Origin: Cupriavidus oxalaticus
Lineage (GTDB): Bacteria > Pseudomonadota > Gammaproteobacteria > Burkholderiales > Burkholderiaceae
NCBI RefSeq assembly: GCF_004768545.1
Contig: NZ_CP038634.1
Location: 682,001 to 746,000, forward strand
DNA: 64,000 nt
Direction of reading: 5' to 3'
The notes beneath the pieces are model-generated. The model was given only the letters and a program-made list of their open reading frames with translations, was not told the DNA's origin and searched no databases. A program made the translations under genes and the position numbers. This document shows, in pieces, positions 28,179 through 36,987 of the stretch. Each line of letters begins with the position of its first letter. The first letter of the stretch is position 1.

Positions 28179-28955
28179 ATGAACAAACTTGAAATCGATA
28201 ACCTCAGCGTGAACTACGGCGCCGCCGGCGGCGCCCGCACGCTGGCCCTGTCGCAGGTCAATCTCACCATGGAGCGCGGCGATTTCGTCGTCGCGCTGGG
28301 CGCCTCGGGCTGCGGCAAGACCACGCTGCTGTCGTGCATCGCCGGCTTCATGGAGCCGTCGGAAGGCGAGATCCGGCTGAACGGCAAGGCCGTGCGCGGA
28401 CCCGGTGCCGAGCGCGGCGTGGTGTTCCAGAAGCATGCGCTGATGCCGTGGCTGAGCGTGGCCGACAACGTGGCGCTGGGCCTGCGCCTGCGCGGCGTGC
28501 CGCGCGCCGAACGCCTGCGCATCGCCCGCGAAAAACTGGCCGCGGTGGGACTGGATGCGGCGGCCGCCAAGCCGGTCTACCAGCTCTCCGGCGGCATGCA
28601 GCAGCGCGTGGGGATCGCGCGCGCGCTGGCCTGCGACCCGGCCGTGATGCTGATGGACGAGCCGCTGGGCGCGCTCGACGCCCTGACGCGCGAATCGATC
28701 CAGGCGCTGATCCTCAGGCTGTGGGCGAAGGAGCAGAAGATCGTGTTCTTCATCACCCACAGCGTGGAAGAGGCGCTGTTCCTGGCGACGCGGCTGATCG
28801 TGATGACGCCGTCGCCGGGCCGCATCGCGCATACCTATGAACTGCCCTTCGCGCGCCGCTTCATCGAGTGCGGCGATGCCCGCCAGGTCAAGTCCGACCC
28901 GGAATTTATCCGCTACCGCGAAGAGATCGTTGACCTGATCCATGCCACCGCCTGA
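28179..28955 (+). CDS. taurine/nitrate-type ABC transporter ATP-binding protein
   Basis: 258 residues. Walker A is GASGCGKTT at 41-49, the signature is [14 protein letters not shown], Walker B is [12 protein letters not shown] and the switch His lies in [10 protein letters not shown]. This is the TauB/SsuB/NrtD subgroup. It hydrolyses ATP at the inner face of the membrane to drive import through the permease encoded 10 bp downstream. The start ATG at 28179 lies 41 bp after the binding-protein stop. No unusual features were seen. Confidence 0.9.
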   Translation: MNKLEIDNLSVNYGAAGGARTLALSQVNLTMERGDFVVALGASGCGKTTLLSCIAGFMEPSEGEIRLNGKAVRGPGAERGVVFQKHALMPWLSVADNVALGLRLRGVPRAERLRIAREKLAAVGLDAAAAKPVYQLSGGMQQRVGIARALACDPAVMLMDEPLGALDALTRESIQALILRLWAKEQKIVFFITHSVEEALFLATRLIVMTPSPGRIAHTYELPFARRFIECGDARQVKSDPEFIRYREEIVDLIHATA

Positions 28956-28965
28956 GGAATTCAAG

Positions 28966-29838
28966 ATGCCCGCTTCCGCCCAACGCATCGAACCCGCGCC
29001 GCGCGCAGCACCTGCGGCCGTGCCTTCCAGCAAGCCGATGAAAGCCGTGTCGGGCTACCGCCTGCCCGGCGAAGGCTCCAGCTCGCGCATCTCCACCGTA
29101 ACCGTGGCGAGCCTGCTCGTCCTGTGGTGGGTCGCCAGCCACCTGCGCTGGCTGCCGCCGTTGTTCCTGCCCACGCCGGAATCGATCGTCACCGCCTTCA
29201 TCGATGCCTGGCAGGGCAACCTGCAAGGCGGCCAGCCGCTGACCGAGCATTTCACCGCGAGCATGGTGCGCGTATTTGGCGCGTTCGGGCTGGCGGTGGT
29301 CACGGCGGTGCCGATCGGCGTGCTGATGGGCGTGTCGCGCATCGCGCGCGGCATCTTCGATCCGCCCATCGAGTTCTACCGCCCGCTGCCGCCGCTGGCG
29401 TACCTGCCGCTGATCGTGATCTGGTTCGGCATCGACGAGACCTCGAAGGTGCTGCTGATCTTCCTGGCGTGCTTCGCGCCGCTGGCGATGTCGGCGCAGG
29501 CGGGGGTGCGGTCGGTGACCATCGAGCAGATCAATGCCGCCTACTCCATGGGCGCCACGCCGTGGCAGGTGGTGCGGCACGTGGTGCTGCCCGCCGCGCT
29601 GCCGGACATCCTGACAGGCATGCGGATTGCGATCGGCTTCGGGTGGACCACGCTGGTGGCGGCCGAGATGGTGGCCGCCACCGCCGGGCTCGGGCAGATG
29701 GTGCTGAACGCGTCCAACTTCCTGCGTACCGACGTTGTGATCATGGGGATCGTGCTGATCGGGTTGATTGCTTATGTGTTTGATCTGCTGATGAGGAAGA
29801 TGGCGAAGTGGTTGGTGCCCTGGAAGGGGAGGATGTAA
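28966..29838 (+). CDS. taurine/nitrate-type ABC transporter permease
   Basis: 290 residues from the ATG at 28966, with GAGGA 7-8 bp upstream; an earlier ATG at 28942 overlaps the ATPase gene and lacks such a site. About six membrane spans are present. The binding-protein-dependent transport signature (EAA loop) is INAAYSMGATPWQVVRHVVLPAALPDI, here interrupted as in TauC/SsuC. A proline/alanine-rich N-terminal tail of about 50 residues precedes the first span. It forms the membrane channel with the preceding ATPase and binding protein. A GC-rich imperfect repeat after the stop (29855-29890) may help end transcription. Confidence 0.88.
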   Translation: MPASAQRIEPAPRAAPAAVPSSKPMKAVSGYRLPGEGSSSRISTVTVASLLVLWWVASHLRWLPPLFLPTPESIVTAFIDAWQGNLQGGQPLTEHFTASMVRVFGAFGLAVVTAVPIGVLMGVSRIARGIFDPPIEFYRPLPPLAYLPLIVIWFGIDETSKVLLIFLACFAPLAMSAQAGVRSVTIEQINAAYSMGATPWQVVRHVVLPAALPDILTGMRIAIGFGWTTLVAAEMVAATAGLGQMVLNASNFLRTDVVIMGIVLIGLIAYVFDLLMRKMAKWLVPWKGRM

Positions 29839-30093
29839 GGGGGGTGGGCATTTTGCTGGCCGCCGGGATTCTGTTCCTGGCGGCTGGCATCTGGCGGTGA
29901 TTGATACGCCCGGTTCCGCCCGATCAGCCGCTTGCCGAAATGCAGCGCGCCCTGCTCCCCCGCGGCGCGCGTGTGCCCTCAATGCTACGCAACGCCGCCC
30001 GGTCCCGTCACTTGTACGAAAGCCCGCCTTTTCGAGCCAGCAAGGCCGGTTACGCACTATCATCGGCACATTCCCAACCGCCAGTTGCCAATC

Positions 30094-31023
30094 ATGGACA
30101 AAGCCCGCGTCCTCACCCTCTTCATCGGCGTGGTACGCGCCGGCAGTTTCCAGCGCGCCGCGGTAGAAGCCGGCGTGACCCCGCAGGCCGTCAGCAAGGC
30201 GGTGCGCACGCTGGAAGACGACCTCGGCGTGCGCCTGCTGCACCGGACCACGCGCAAGCTCAGCCTCACCACCGAAGGCGCGCGGCTGTTCGAGCTGGCC
30301 GCGCCGGGCATGCGCCAGCTGGATGAGGCGCTGGACCAGGTGCGCAGCAGCAAGAGCGACGACGACGGGCTGATCCGGCTGACCGCGCCGCCGTCGGTCG
30401 GCAGCCGCGTTCTGGTGCCGCTGGTGCGCGCCTTCCGCGGGCTGCATCCGGGCATCACCTTCGACGTGGTGCTGAGCGACCTCTTCACCGACCTGGTCGA
30501 GTCCCGCATCGATATCGGCTTCCGCGCCGGCACCAGTCCCGGCCAGAACCTGGTGGCGCGCCGGCTGTGCGACCTGCCGCTGGTCATCTGCGCCGCTCCC
30601 GATTACCTCGCACGGCACGGCGAGCCGGCCACGCTGGACGAACTGCTGCAGCACCAGTGCACCGGCTTCCGCCGCCCGGCCACCGGGCGCATGGTGCCGT
30701 GGGAGCTGCAGGTCGACGGCGCGCTGGTCTACCAGGAGGTGCCCGCCGTCGCCAGCTTCAACGACGTGGAAACCGAGGTCGAGGCGGTGCGCGCCGGTAT
30801 TGGCATCGGCCAGCTGTCCGCCTACATGATCCACGCCGACCTCGTCAGCGGCCGGCTCAAGGCGATCCTGACGGAATTCAGCAGCAGCAATGTCGGGCTG
30901 TACATGTACTACCCGCACCGCAGCCAGATGCCGGTGCGGGTACGGCGCTTCATCGATTTCGTAGTGGAAGCGGGGCGCGGCGCGGAGCAATCGCTGTCGC
31001 GGCTGGTGGGCCTGGTGCCCTGA
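30094..31023 (+). CDS. LysR-family transcriptional regulator
   Basis: 309 residues from the ATG at 30094 (MDKARVLTLFIGVVRAGSFQ); the longer frame from 29932 is not supported. Residues 1-60 form the winged helix-turn-helix (FQRAAVEAGVTPQAVSKAVRTLEDDLGVRLLHRTTR). The rest is the LysR effector-binding domain of the DsdA/PgrR-like group, with DIGFRAGTSPGQNLVARRL. It lies 174 bp upstream of, and in line with, the acyl-CoA cassette that begins at 31198 and probably controls it. Two inverted repeats in that gap are candidate sites. Confidence 0.87.
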   Translation: MDKARVLTLFIGVVRAGSFQRAAVEAGVTPQAVSKAVRTLEDDLGVRLLHRTTRKLSLTTEGARLFELAAPGMRQLDEALDQVRSSKSDDDGLIRLTAPPSVGSRVLVPLVRAFRGLHPGITFDVVLSDLFTDLVESRIDIGFRAGTSPGQNLVARRLCDLPLVICAAPDYLARHGEPATLDELLQHQCTGFRRPATGRMVPWELQVDGALVYQEVPAVASFNDVETEVEAVRAGIGIGQLSAYMIHADLVSGRLKAILTEFSSSNVGLYMYYPHRSQMPVRVRRFIDFVVEAGRGAEQSLSRLVGLVP

Positions 31024-31099
31024 GCCTTCCGGCGCGAAGCAGCCCCACCCACACTTCCTTCCAACACCCTTCTCCTGACGCCCTGCGCCGGCCCTTCGT

Positions 31100-31161
31100 T
31101 TGATTTTTTCTCAAGCGAACGCGCCGGAAATGTCGTTTGTCGCACGCGCCGCCAGCGACAA
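31100..31161. promoter_or_regulatory. two inverted repeats before the acyl-CoA cassette
   Basis: TTGA (31100-31103) and TCAA (31111-31114) flank 7 bp, a T-N13-A type LysR-like site. TTGTCGC (31137-31143) and GCGACAA (31155-31161) are perfect 7-bp arms around 11 bp. Both lie between the LysR gene and the GTG at 31198. They are candidate operators for that regulator. Confidence 0.4.
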
Positions 31162-31197
31162 CCATTACGCCAAGGCCCACCAACACAGGAGACTGCC

Positions 31198-31551
31198 GTG
31201 TCAGACCAAGCCTATCCGCTCTGGAGTGCGGACCCCCTTCCCCACCTGATCGCCTCGCGCCACCGCGCCACCGGCGAATGGATCTTCCCGGCAGTGCCGG
31301 CCAATTCGCCGCTCGCCGCCGAGCATGACCCCGTCGCCATCCGCGGCTCCGGCGTGGTCTACAGCTTCACCGTGATCCATCCCGCGCCCAAGAGCGGCCA
31401 GCCGCCGTACGCGCTGGGCTATGTCGATTTCGTCGGCCCGGTGCGCATCTTCGGGCGCCTGCAGGGCAAGGCGCGCCCGGCGATCGGCGACCGCTATGAA
31501 GCGCGCCCGGACGCCGAGTTCGGCTATGTCTTCGAGGCCGTCACGGCCTGA
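31198..31551 (+). CDS. DUF35 OB-fold acyl-CoA-binding-type protein (thiolase partner)
   Basis: 117 residues with a GTG start that has ACAGGAG upstream. The OB-fold domain of DUF35 is seen in GSGVVYSFTVIHPAPKSGQPPYALGYVDF and the following GRLQGKARPAIGDRYEA stretch. The N-terminal zinc-ribbon part is short and its cysteines are missing, since no Cys appears in the chain. DUF35 proteins pair with SCP2-type thiolases, which is exactly the next gene (37 bp downstream). They form a complex in which the OB domain shapes the substrate channel. Loss of the zinc knuckle is a mild oddity. Confidence 0.84.
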   Translation: MSDQAYPLWSADPLPHLIASRHRATGEWIFPAVPANSPLAAEHDPVAIRGSGVVYSFTVIHPAPKSGQPPYALGYVDFVGPVRIFGRLQGKARPAIGDRYEARPDAEFGYVFEAVTA

Positions 31552-31587
31552 CCGATCGAAAGAATGCAGAAGGAAAGGGAAAGCAAC

Positions 31588-32733
31588 ATGCAGGACATCT
31601 ACATCCACGGCGGCGCGATGACGCCGTTTGGCCGCCACCCCGGCGTGCTGGCGCCGGAACTGGCGCAACAGGCCATCCTCAAGGCGCTGGCCGACGCCGA
31701 CGTGCCGCTCGGCCGCATCCAGGCGGTGTATTGCGCCAACGTGATGGGCGGCATGATCCTGGGCCAGCTGATCGTGCGCGACCTGGGGCTGAAGGGCATC
31801 CCGGTCTACAACGTCGAGAACGCCTGCGCCAGCGGCGCCACCGGCGTGCACCTGGCGCGGCACGCGCTGCTGGCCGGGCAATATGACACCGTGCTGGTGT
31901 TCGGCATCGAGCAACTGACCGCGCTGGGTGGCGGCACCATCCCGCTGCAGCGCAACGACCACAAGACGGACCTCTATGCCAAGGCCGGCATGGTGCTGCC
32001 CGCGGTGTATGCGATGCGCGGGACGCGCTTCCTGCACGAGCGCGACGCATCGCCCGCCGACCTGGCGGAAGTGGCGGTCAAGAACCGCTACAACGGCTCG
32101 CTCAACCCGTATGCGCAGCAACGCAAGGCCACCACGCTGGAAGAAGTGCTCGGCTCGCGCATGATCGCCGACCCGCTGACGCTGCTGCAGTGCTGCCCGT
32201 CGCAGGTCGACGGCGCCGCCGCGGTGGTGCTGAGCACGCGCCGTCCGGCGCAGGCGCGTCCGGTCAAGGTGCTGTCGTCGGTGGTGGTCTCTGGCCTGCG
32301 CGAAGAGGCCGATGACGACATCCTAGATGCCGAGATCACCGCGCGTGCCGCGCGCCAGGCGTACGAGCAGGCGGGGCTGGGGCCGCAGGATGTCGACGTG
32401 GTCGAGCTGCACGACGCATTCACCATCGCCGAACTGCTTTACTACGAAGCGCTGGGCCTGGCCGAGCCAGGCGAAGCGGTGCCGCTGCTGAAGTCCGGCG
32501 CAACCCGGCTGGGCGGCCGCGTGCCGGTCAACCCCAGCGGCGGCCTGCTGGCCAAGGGCCACCCGCTCGGCGCCACCGGCGTGGCGCAGATGGTGGAGAT
32601 CCTGTGGCACCTGCAAGGGCGCGCCGGCGAGCGCCAGGTCGAGAACGCGCGCGTCGGCCTGACGCAATGCACCGGCGGCGGCATCGCGGGTGTCGACCAC
32701 GCCGCGTCTTCCGTCCACCTGCTGGGAGTCTGA
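31588..32733 (+). CDS. SCP2-type thiolase / acetyl-CoA acyltransferase
   Basis: 381 residues from the ATG at 31588; an ATG at 31564 is in frame. The nucleophile is C80 in NVENACASGA, the histidine lies in GGLLAKGHPLGATG, and the second cysteine in TQCTGGG, so the thiolase set is complete. The sequence belongs to the lipid-transfer/SCP2-like thiolases that work with a DUF35 protein. It would split a 3-oxoacyl-CoA with CoA (or a related retro-aldol step in some members). It shares an operon with an SDR, an enoyl-CoA hydratase and a CoA-transferase, which suggests beta-oxidation-like breakdown of an unknown acid. Confidence 0.86.
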   Translation: MQDIYIHGGAMTPFGRHPGVLAPELAQQAILKALADADVPLGRIQAVYCANVMGGMILGQLIVRDLGLKGIPVYNVENACASGATGVHLARHALLAGQYDTVLVFGIEQLTALGGGTIPLQRNDHKTDLYAKAGMVLPAVYAMRGTRFLHERDASPADLAEVAVKNRYNGSLNPYAQQRKATTLEEVLGSRMIADPLTLLQCCPSQVDGAAAVVLSTRRPAQARPVKVLSSVVVSGLREEADDDILDAEITARAARQAYEQAGLGPQDVDVVELHDAFTIAELLYYEALGLAEPGEAVPLLKSGATRLGGRVPVNPSGGLLAKGHPLGATGVAQMVEILWHLQGRAGERQVENARVGLTQCTGGGIAGVDHAASSVHLLGV

Positions 32734-32734
32734 C

Positions 32735-33499
32735 ATGGGTACGCAACGATTCGATCCCACCCATGTGGCCGTGGTCACGGGCGCCGCGCGCGGCATCGGC
32801 CTGGGCATCGCCACGCAACTGGCGCGGCAGGGGCTGACCGTGGCGCTGCTGGACCGCGATGGCGGTGCGCTGGACGAGGCCGTCGGCACGCTGGCCGCCG
32901 CAGGGCTCAATGCCTTCGGCGCCACCGCCGACCTGACCGATTCCACCGCGGTCAACGACGCCTTTGCGCAAGTCGCGGCCCGCGCCGGCCGCGTCGACTA
33001 CCTGGTCAACAACGCGGGGGCAGTGCGCGACATGCGCTTCCTGAAGATGACCGACGACGACTGGGACCTGGTCATCGATACCAACCTGCGCTCGCAGTTC
33101 CTGTGCTGCCGCGCGGCGCTGCCCGGCATGGTCGAGCGCGGCTACGGGCGCGTGGTCAATATCTCGTCGCGGGCCTGGCTGGGCGGCTTCGGGCAGGCCA
33201 ACTACTCGGCGGCCAAGGGCGGCGTGGTCAGCCTGACGCGCTCGCTGGCGATCGAGTTCGCCGGCAAGGGCATCACCGTCAACGCGGTCGCGCCCGGCAT
33301 CGTCGATACGCCGCTGTTCCGTGGCTTTGCGCCGGAGGTACAGGCGCGGCTGCAGAAGTCGGTGCCGGTGCAGCGCATCGGCACCGCCGACGATATCGCC
33401 AATGCGGTCAGCTTCTTCCTCGATCCGCAATCGTCGTACGTAACCGGCCAGACGCTCTACGTCTGCGGCGGGCGCAGCCTGTCGTCGCCCAGCGTGTAA
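32735..33499 (+). CDS. SDR family oxidoreductase, FabG-like
   Basis: 254 residues. Cofactor motif TGAARGIG, NNAG in DYLVNNAGAV, catalytic Ser in NISSRAWLGGFGQ, and Tyr/Lys in ANYSAAKGGV. The C-terminus ends with GQTLYVCGGRSL. It probably works as a 3-hydroxyacyl-CoA dehydrogenase or 3-oxoacyl reductase, between the hydratase and thiolase steps of the cassette. It starts 1 bp after the thiolase stop, with GGGAG just upstream, so it is translationally linked. Confidence 0.87.
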   Translation: MGTQRFDPTHVAVVTGAARGIGLGIATQLARQGLTVALLDRDGGALDEAVGTLAAAGLNAFGATADLTDSTAVNDAFAQVAARAGRVDYLVNNAGAVRDMRFLKMTDDDWDLVIDTNLRSQFLCCRAALPGMVERGYGRVVNISSRAWLGGFGQANYSAAKGGVVSLTRSLAIEFAGKGITVNAVAPGIVDTPLFRGFAPEVQARLQKSVPVQRIGTADDIANAVSFFLDPQSSYVTGQTLYVCGGRSLSSPSV

Positions 33500-33509
33500 G
33501 GAAGCCATC

Positions 33510-34313
33510 ATGACCATCCAACGCCACATCGAAGGCGCGGTCGCGGTGCTGACCATCGACCGGCCCGACGCGCTCAATGCGCTCGACGTAACCACGCTGC
33601 GCGAACTGCGCGCGCACCTGGCCGAGGTGCGCGACCGCGACGACCTGCGCGTCGCGGTGCTGACCGGCGCCGGCACGCGCGCCTTCTGCGCCGGCGCGGA
33701 CCTCAAGGGCACGCGCACCTCCGCCGCCACCTACCCCGAGGCGCTGTTCCGCGCGCCGGAGCATGCTGCTGACCTTGGGCTCTATATCCGGCTGATGGAT
33801 CTGACCGACCTCGGCCTCGGCAAGCCGCTGGTCGCGGCGGTCAACGGGCACTGCCTCGGCGCGGGGCTGGAGCTCGCGCTGCAGTGCGACTTGCGGATCG
33901 CGTCGACGCAGGCGACCTTCGGCCTGCCCGAAGTCGCGGTCGGCTCGATCCCGGCGGTGTCCGGCCTGCACCGGCTGCTCAAGGCGGTGCCCGCGGCGCA
34001 TGCGATGCAGATGGTGCTGACCGGCGAACGCATCGATGCCGCGCACGCCGCGCGCATCGGCCTGGTCACCGAGACGATGGCGCCCGATGCCCTGCCCGAC
34101 CGTGCGCTGGCGCTGGCCGCGCGCATCGCCGCCAACGCGCCGCTGGCCGTGCAGGCGGTCAAGAAGCTGTCGCGCCAGACCAGCCACCTCAGCGAGACCG
34201 ACGCGCAGCAACTCACCGAACTCTACTGGGGCGTGCTGCGCGATACCGCCGACCGCGCCGAAGGCCGCCAGGCCTTCGCCGAAAAGCGGCAGCCCCACTA
34301 CACGGGACGCTGA
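33510..34313 (+). CDS. enoyl-CoA hydratase/isomerase (crotonase) family protein
   Basis: 267 residues. Crotonase features are VLTIDRPDALNALD at the first strand, the oxyanion-hole motif FCAGADLKG, the second oxyanion segment AAVNGHCLGAGLELALQCD, and the LPEVAVGSIPAVSG region. Both oxyanion parts are intact. Such enzymes hydrate or isomerise 2-enoyl-CoA. The gene starts 10 bp after the SDR stop and lies in the same operon, so it likely feeds the SDR and thiolase. The substrate acyl group is unknown. Confidence 0.87.
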   Translation: MTIQRHIEGAVAVLTIDRPDALNALDVTTLRELRAHLAEVRDRDDLRVAVLTGAGTRAFCAGADLKGTRTSAATYPEALFRAPEHAADLGLYIRLMDLTDLGLGKPLVAAVNGHCLGAGLELALQCDLRIASTQATFGLPEVAVGSIPAVSGLHRLLKAVPAAHAMQMVLTGERIDAAHAARIGLVTETMAPDALPDRALALAARIAANAPLAVQAVKKLSRQTSHLSETDAQQLTELYWGVLRDTADRAEGRQAFAEKRQPHYTGR

Positions 34314-34347
34314 GCGGACCGACAAGAACCACGCAGGAGACACAACC

Positions 34348-35331
34348 ATGGCAGGTATTTCCCGAATCATGCGCGCGGCAATGGCCGGCGTGCTGACAGT
34401 CACGGCGCTGAGCACAGCGGCACAGGCACCCTACCCCACGCAGAAGCCGATCACGCTGGTGGTGCCGTTCGCCCCGGGCGGCGGCAATGACATCCTGGCA
34501 CGCGCCATCGCACCCAAGATGAGCCAGCTGCTGGGCCAGACCATCGTGATCGAGAACAAACCCGGCGCCGGCGGCAACCTGGGCGCCGACTACGTCGCGC
34601 ACGCCGCGCCGGACGGCTACACGCTGGTGATCGCGTCGAGCCAGATCACGATGAACCCGTTCCTCGGCATGAAGGTCCCGTTCCAGGTCGAGCGCGACTT
34701 CGAGCCGGTCGGGCGCATCGCGTCGGTGCCGATCATGCTGGTCGCCAATCCCGACCAGCCGTTCCGCACGCTGCAGGAGTTCATCCAGTACACCCGCGCC
34801 AACCCGGGCAAGCTCAGCTACAGCAGCCCGGGGCCCGGCACGCCGCAGCACCTGGCGGGCGAGGTCTTCGCCAAGCTGAACAAGACCGAGCTGCTGCACG
34901 TGCCCTACCGCGGCACCGGCCCGTCGATCAGCGACCTGATGGGCGGCCAGGTGCAGATCTCGTTCGCCACCTTTGCCTCGTCGATCCAGTTCGTGCGCGC
35001 CGGCAAGCTGCGTGCGCTCGGCATCGCCGGCAAGAAGCGCAGCGCGCTGATGCCAGACCTGCCGACCTTTGCCGAGGCCGGCATCGTCGGCTACGACGCG
35101 GAGCTGTGGTACAGCCTGCTGGCGCCGGCACGCACGCCGAAGACCGTGGTCGACAAGGTCAATGCCGCGCTGGTGGCCGCGCTGAAGTCGCCCGACGTTG
35201 CCGGGCAACTGGAAAAGCAGGGCTTCGAGCCGCAGGCCTCCACGCCGGCCGAGCTGAAGGCGCATATCGGCAAGGAAATGTCGCGCTGGCAGCGCGTGAT
35301 CCAGGACAACAACATCAAGGTGGCGCTGTGA
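34348..35331 (+). CDS. Bug-family (TctC-like) solute-binding protein
   Basis: 327 residues from the ATG at 34348, which has GCAGGAG upstream. Residues 1-27 are a signal peptide ending in AAQA, so the protein is periplasmic. The Bug/TTT family pattern is plain: YPTQKPITLVVPFAPGGGND, then VIENKPGAGGNLGADYVA and PGTPQHLAGE. These proteins are greatly expanded in Cupriavidus, Bordetella and their kin, and bind carboxylates or other small solutes. Here the gene sits inside an acyl-CoA operon, so it probably captures the acid that the CoA-transferase then activates. No TctA/TctB membrane genes are nearby. Confidence 0.9.
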   Translation: MAGISRIMRAAMAGVLTVTALSTAAQAPYPTQKPITLVVPFAPGGGNDILARAIAPKMSQLLGQTIVIENKPGAGGNLGADYVAHAAPDGYTLVIASSQITMNPFLGMKVPFQVERDFEPVGRIASVPIMLVANPDQPFRTLQEFIQYTRANPGKLSYSSPGPGTPQHLAGEVFAKLNKTELLHVPYRGTGPSISDLMGGQVQISFATFASSIQFVRAGKLRALGIAGKKRSALMPDLPTFAEAGIVGYDAELWYSLLAPARTPKTVVDKVNAALVAALKSPDVAGQLEKQGFEPQASTPAELKAHIGKEMSRWQRVIQDNNIKVAL

Positions 35332-35753
35332 ACGCGCCGATTGAACACCCCATGGTGCCGCCCACCGACAACCCGCTGCTGGACTACCTTGGCATCCGCC
35401 TGGCCAGCGTCGGCGACGGCCGCTGCGCCTTCGAGCTCGACATCGAGCCGCGCCACCTGAACCGGCAGGGCAGCGTGCAGGGCGGCGTGATCGCCACGCT
35501 GCTCGACGCCGCCTGCGGCTACGCCGGCCTGCCGACGGGCCCCGACGGCGCCCTCGGCCACGCGGTGACGGTAATGCTGGCCATCAGCTACCTCAGCAAG
35601 GCCAGCGCGGGCCGGCTGCGCGCCACCGCCACGGTGAGCCGCGCCGGCAAGAGCCTGTACTTTGCCACGGCCGAACTGGCCACCGATGCCGGCGTGCTGG
35701 TCGCCACCGCGCAGGGCACGTTCAAACGATCCCGCATCCTTCCGGAGACATGA
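35328..35753 (+). CDS. PaaI-type hotdog-fold thioesterase
   Basis: 141 residues with a GTG start that overlaps the Bug-protein stop (GTGA at 35328). The hotdog-fold PaaI pattern is LNRQGSVQGGVIATLLDAACGYAG, with the key Gly-Gly and Asp, followed by VTVMLAISYLSKASAGRLRATA. It hydrolyses acyl-CoA thioesters, probably to release CoA from dead-end products of the cassette. It is followed after 1 bp by the CoA-transferase gene. It is not part of the paa operon at 44-51 kb, and PaaI in the strict sense is not implied. Confidence 0.86.
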   Translation: MNAPIEHPMVPPTDNPLLDYLGIRLASVGDGRCAFELDIEPRHLNRQGSVQGGVIATLLDAACGYAGLPTGPDGALGHAVTVMLAISYLSKASAGRLRATATVSRAGKSLYFATAELATDAGVLVATAQGTFKRSRILPET

Positions 35754-35754
35754 C

Positions 35755-36987
35755 ATGCTGCGCGATGCACTAGACGGCCTGACCGTCATCGACTTCACGC
35801 AGATCGGCGCCGGGCCGACCTGCACCATGCTGCTGGCCGACATGGGCGCCAGGGTCATCAAGGTCGAGCCGCCCGGCGGCGAACTGGGACGCGGGCTCGG
35901 CCCCGGCTGGCTGGGCGACGACAGCGCGCTGTTCCACGGCTTCAACCGCAACAAGCTCGGCGTGGCGCTGGACCTGAAATCCCCCGAAGGTCTCGCCGTG
36001 GCGCGCCGGATGGCGGCAGAAGCCGACATCGTGGTGGAAAGCATGCGCCCGGGCGTGATGGATCGCCTCGGGCTGGGCCATGCCGAGCTATCGGCGCTGA
36101 ACCCGGCGCTGGTCTACTGCTCGATCTCCGCCTATGGCCAGTACGGCCCGTATGCCGGCCGTGCCGGCGTCGACGGCATCATCCAGGCCGATTCGGGGCT
36201 GATGAGCCTGATCGGCCTGCCCGACGGCGAGCCGTGCAAGGTGCAGGCGCCGGTGGTCGACGTGATGACCGGCTACGTCGCCTGCGTCGGTATCCTGGGC
36301 AAGCTGGCGCAGCGGGCACGCGACGGCCAGGGCGGGCATCTCGACGTCAGCCTGCTCAACGCCGCGCTGGCGCTGCAGCAATCGTCGCTCACCAGCTATT
36401 GCGCCGACGGGCGGCTGCCGGAACGGGCGGGCAGTGCCGCGCCCTATTCGGCGCCCAACCAGGCCTTCCGCACCGCCGACGGCTGGATCATGATCGCCGC
36501 TTACATGCCCGAGCGCTGGCGCCGGCTGTGCGACGTGCTGGGCCTGCCGGCGCTCGCCGACGACCCGCGCTTCGCCACCTCGCCGCTGCGCGTCGCCAAC
36601 CGGGCGGCAATGGTCGAGGCGCTGACCAGCGTGTTGGTGACGCGGCCGACCGACGCGTGGCTGGCCGTGCTGCAGGACGCCGACATCCTGTGCGCGCGCG
36701 TGGCCACCTATGAAGACCTGATGGCGCACCCGCAGGTGGCGGCCAACCGCATGGTGCAGCGCATCCCGCACGAGACGCTGGGCGAGATCCGCATGCCAGG
36801 CTTCCCGATCAATAGCGTCCAGGAAAACGCGCTGCCCGCGCGGCCGGCGCCGGCGTGCGGACAACATACGCAAACGGTGCTCGCCGGGCTTGGCTTTAGC
36901 GCGGCACAGATCGCCGCCTTGCAGGCGCGCGGCGCGGTCCATTGTGCCGATACCATCGAGGCACCGCTCACGGCAACGGCATCATGA
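35755..36987 (+). CDS. class III (CaiB/BaiF) CoA-transferase
   Basis: 410 residues. Family III signs are LTVIDFTQIGAGPTCTMLLADMGARVIKVEPPGG at the N-terminus, NRNKLGVALDLKSPEG, VVESMRPGVMDRLGLG and SISAYGQYGPYAGRAGVD. Such enzymes move CoA from one acid to another through enzyme-bound intermediates. In this operon it would activate the imported carboxylate for the hydratase, SDR and thiolase. The start lies 1 bp after the thioesterase stop and has TCCGGAG upstream. Its stop overlaps the nitroreductase start by ATGA. Confidence 0.9.
   Translation: MLRDALDGLTVIDFTQIGAGPTCTMLLADMGARVIKVEPPGGELGRGLGPGWLGDDSALFHGFNRNKLGVALDLKSPEGLAVARRMAAEADIVVESMRPGVMDRLGLGHAELSALNPALVYCSISAYGQYGPYAGRAGVDGIIQADSGLMSLIGLPDGEPCKVQAPVVDVMTGYVACVGILGKLAQRARDGQGGHLDVSLLNAALALQQSSLTSYCADGRLPERAGSAAPYSAPNQAFRTADGWIMIAAYMPERWRRLCDVLGLPALADDPRFATSPLRVANRAAMVEALTSVLVTRPTDAWLAVLQDADILCARVATYEDLMAHPQVAANRMVQRIPHETLGEIRMPGFPINSVQENALPARPAPACGQHTQTVLAGLGFSAAQIAALQARGAVHCADTIEAPLTATAS

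Noticed and set aside
27139..29838. Naming the ABC operon tauABC
   Set aside because: No tauD or other sulfonate enzyme is linked, so the specific gene names are not justified.
28906..30990. 694-codon minus-strand frame over the ABC permease and LysR genes
   Set aside because: Both plus-strand genes have clear domains; the frame is a composition artefact.
35328..35753. Naming the thioesterase gene paaI
   Set aside because: It belongs to the acyl-CoA cassette, not the paa operon; only the fold family is supported.
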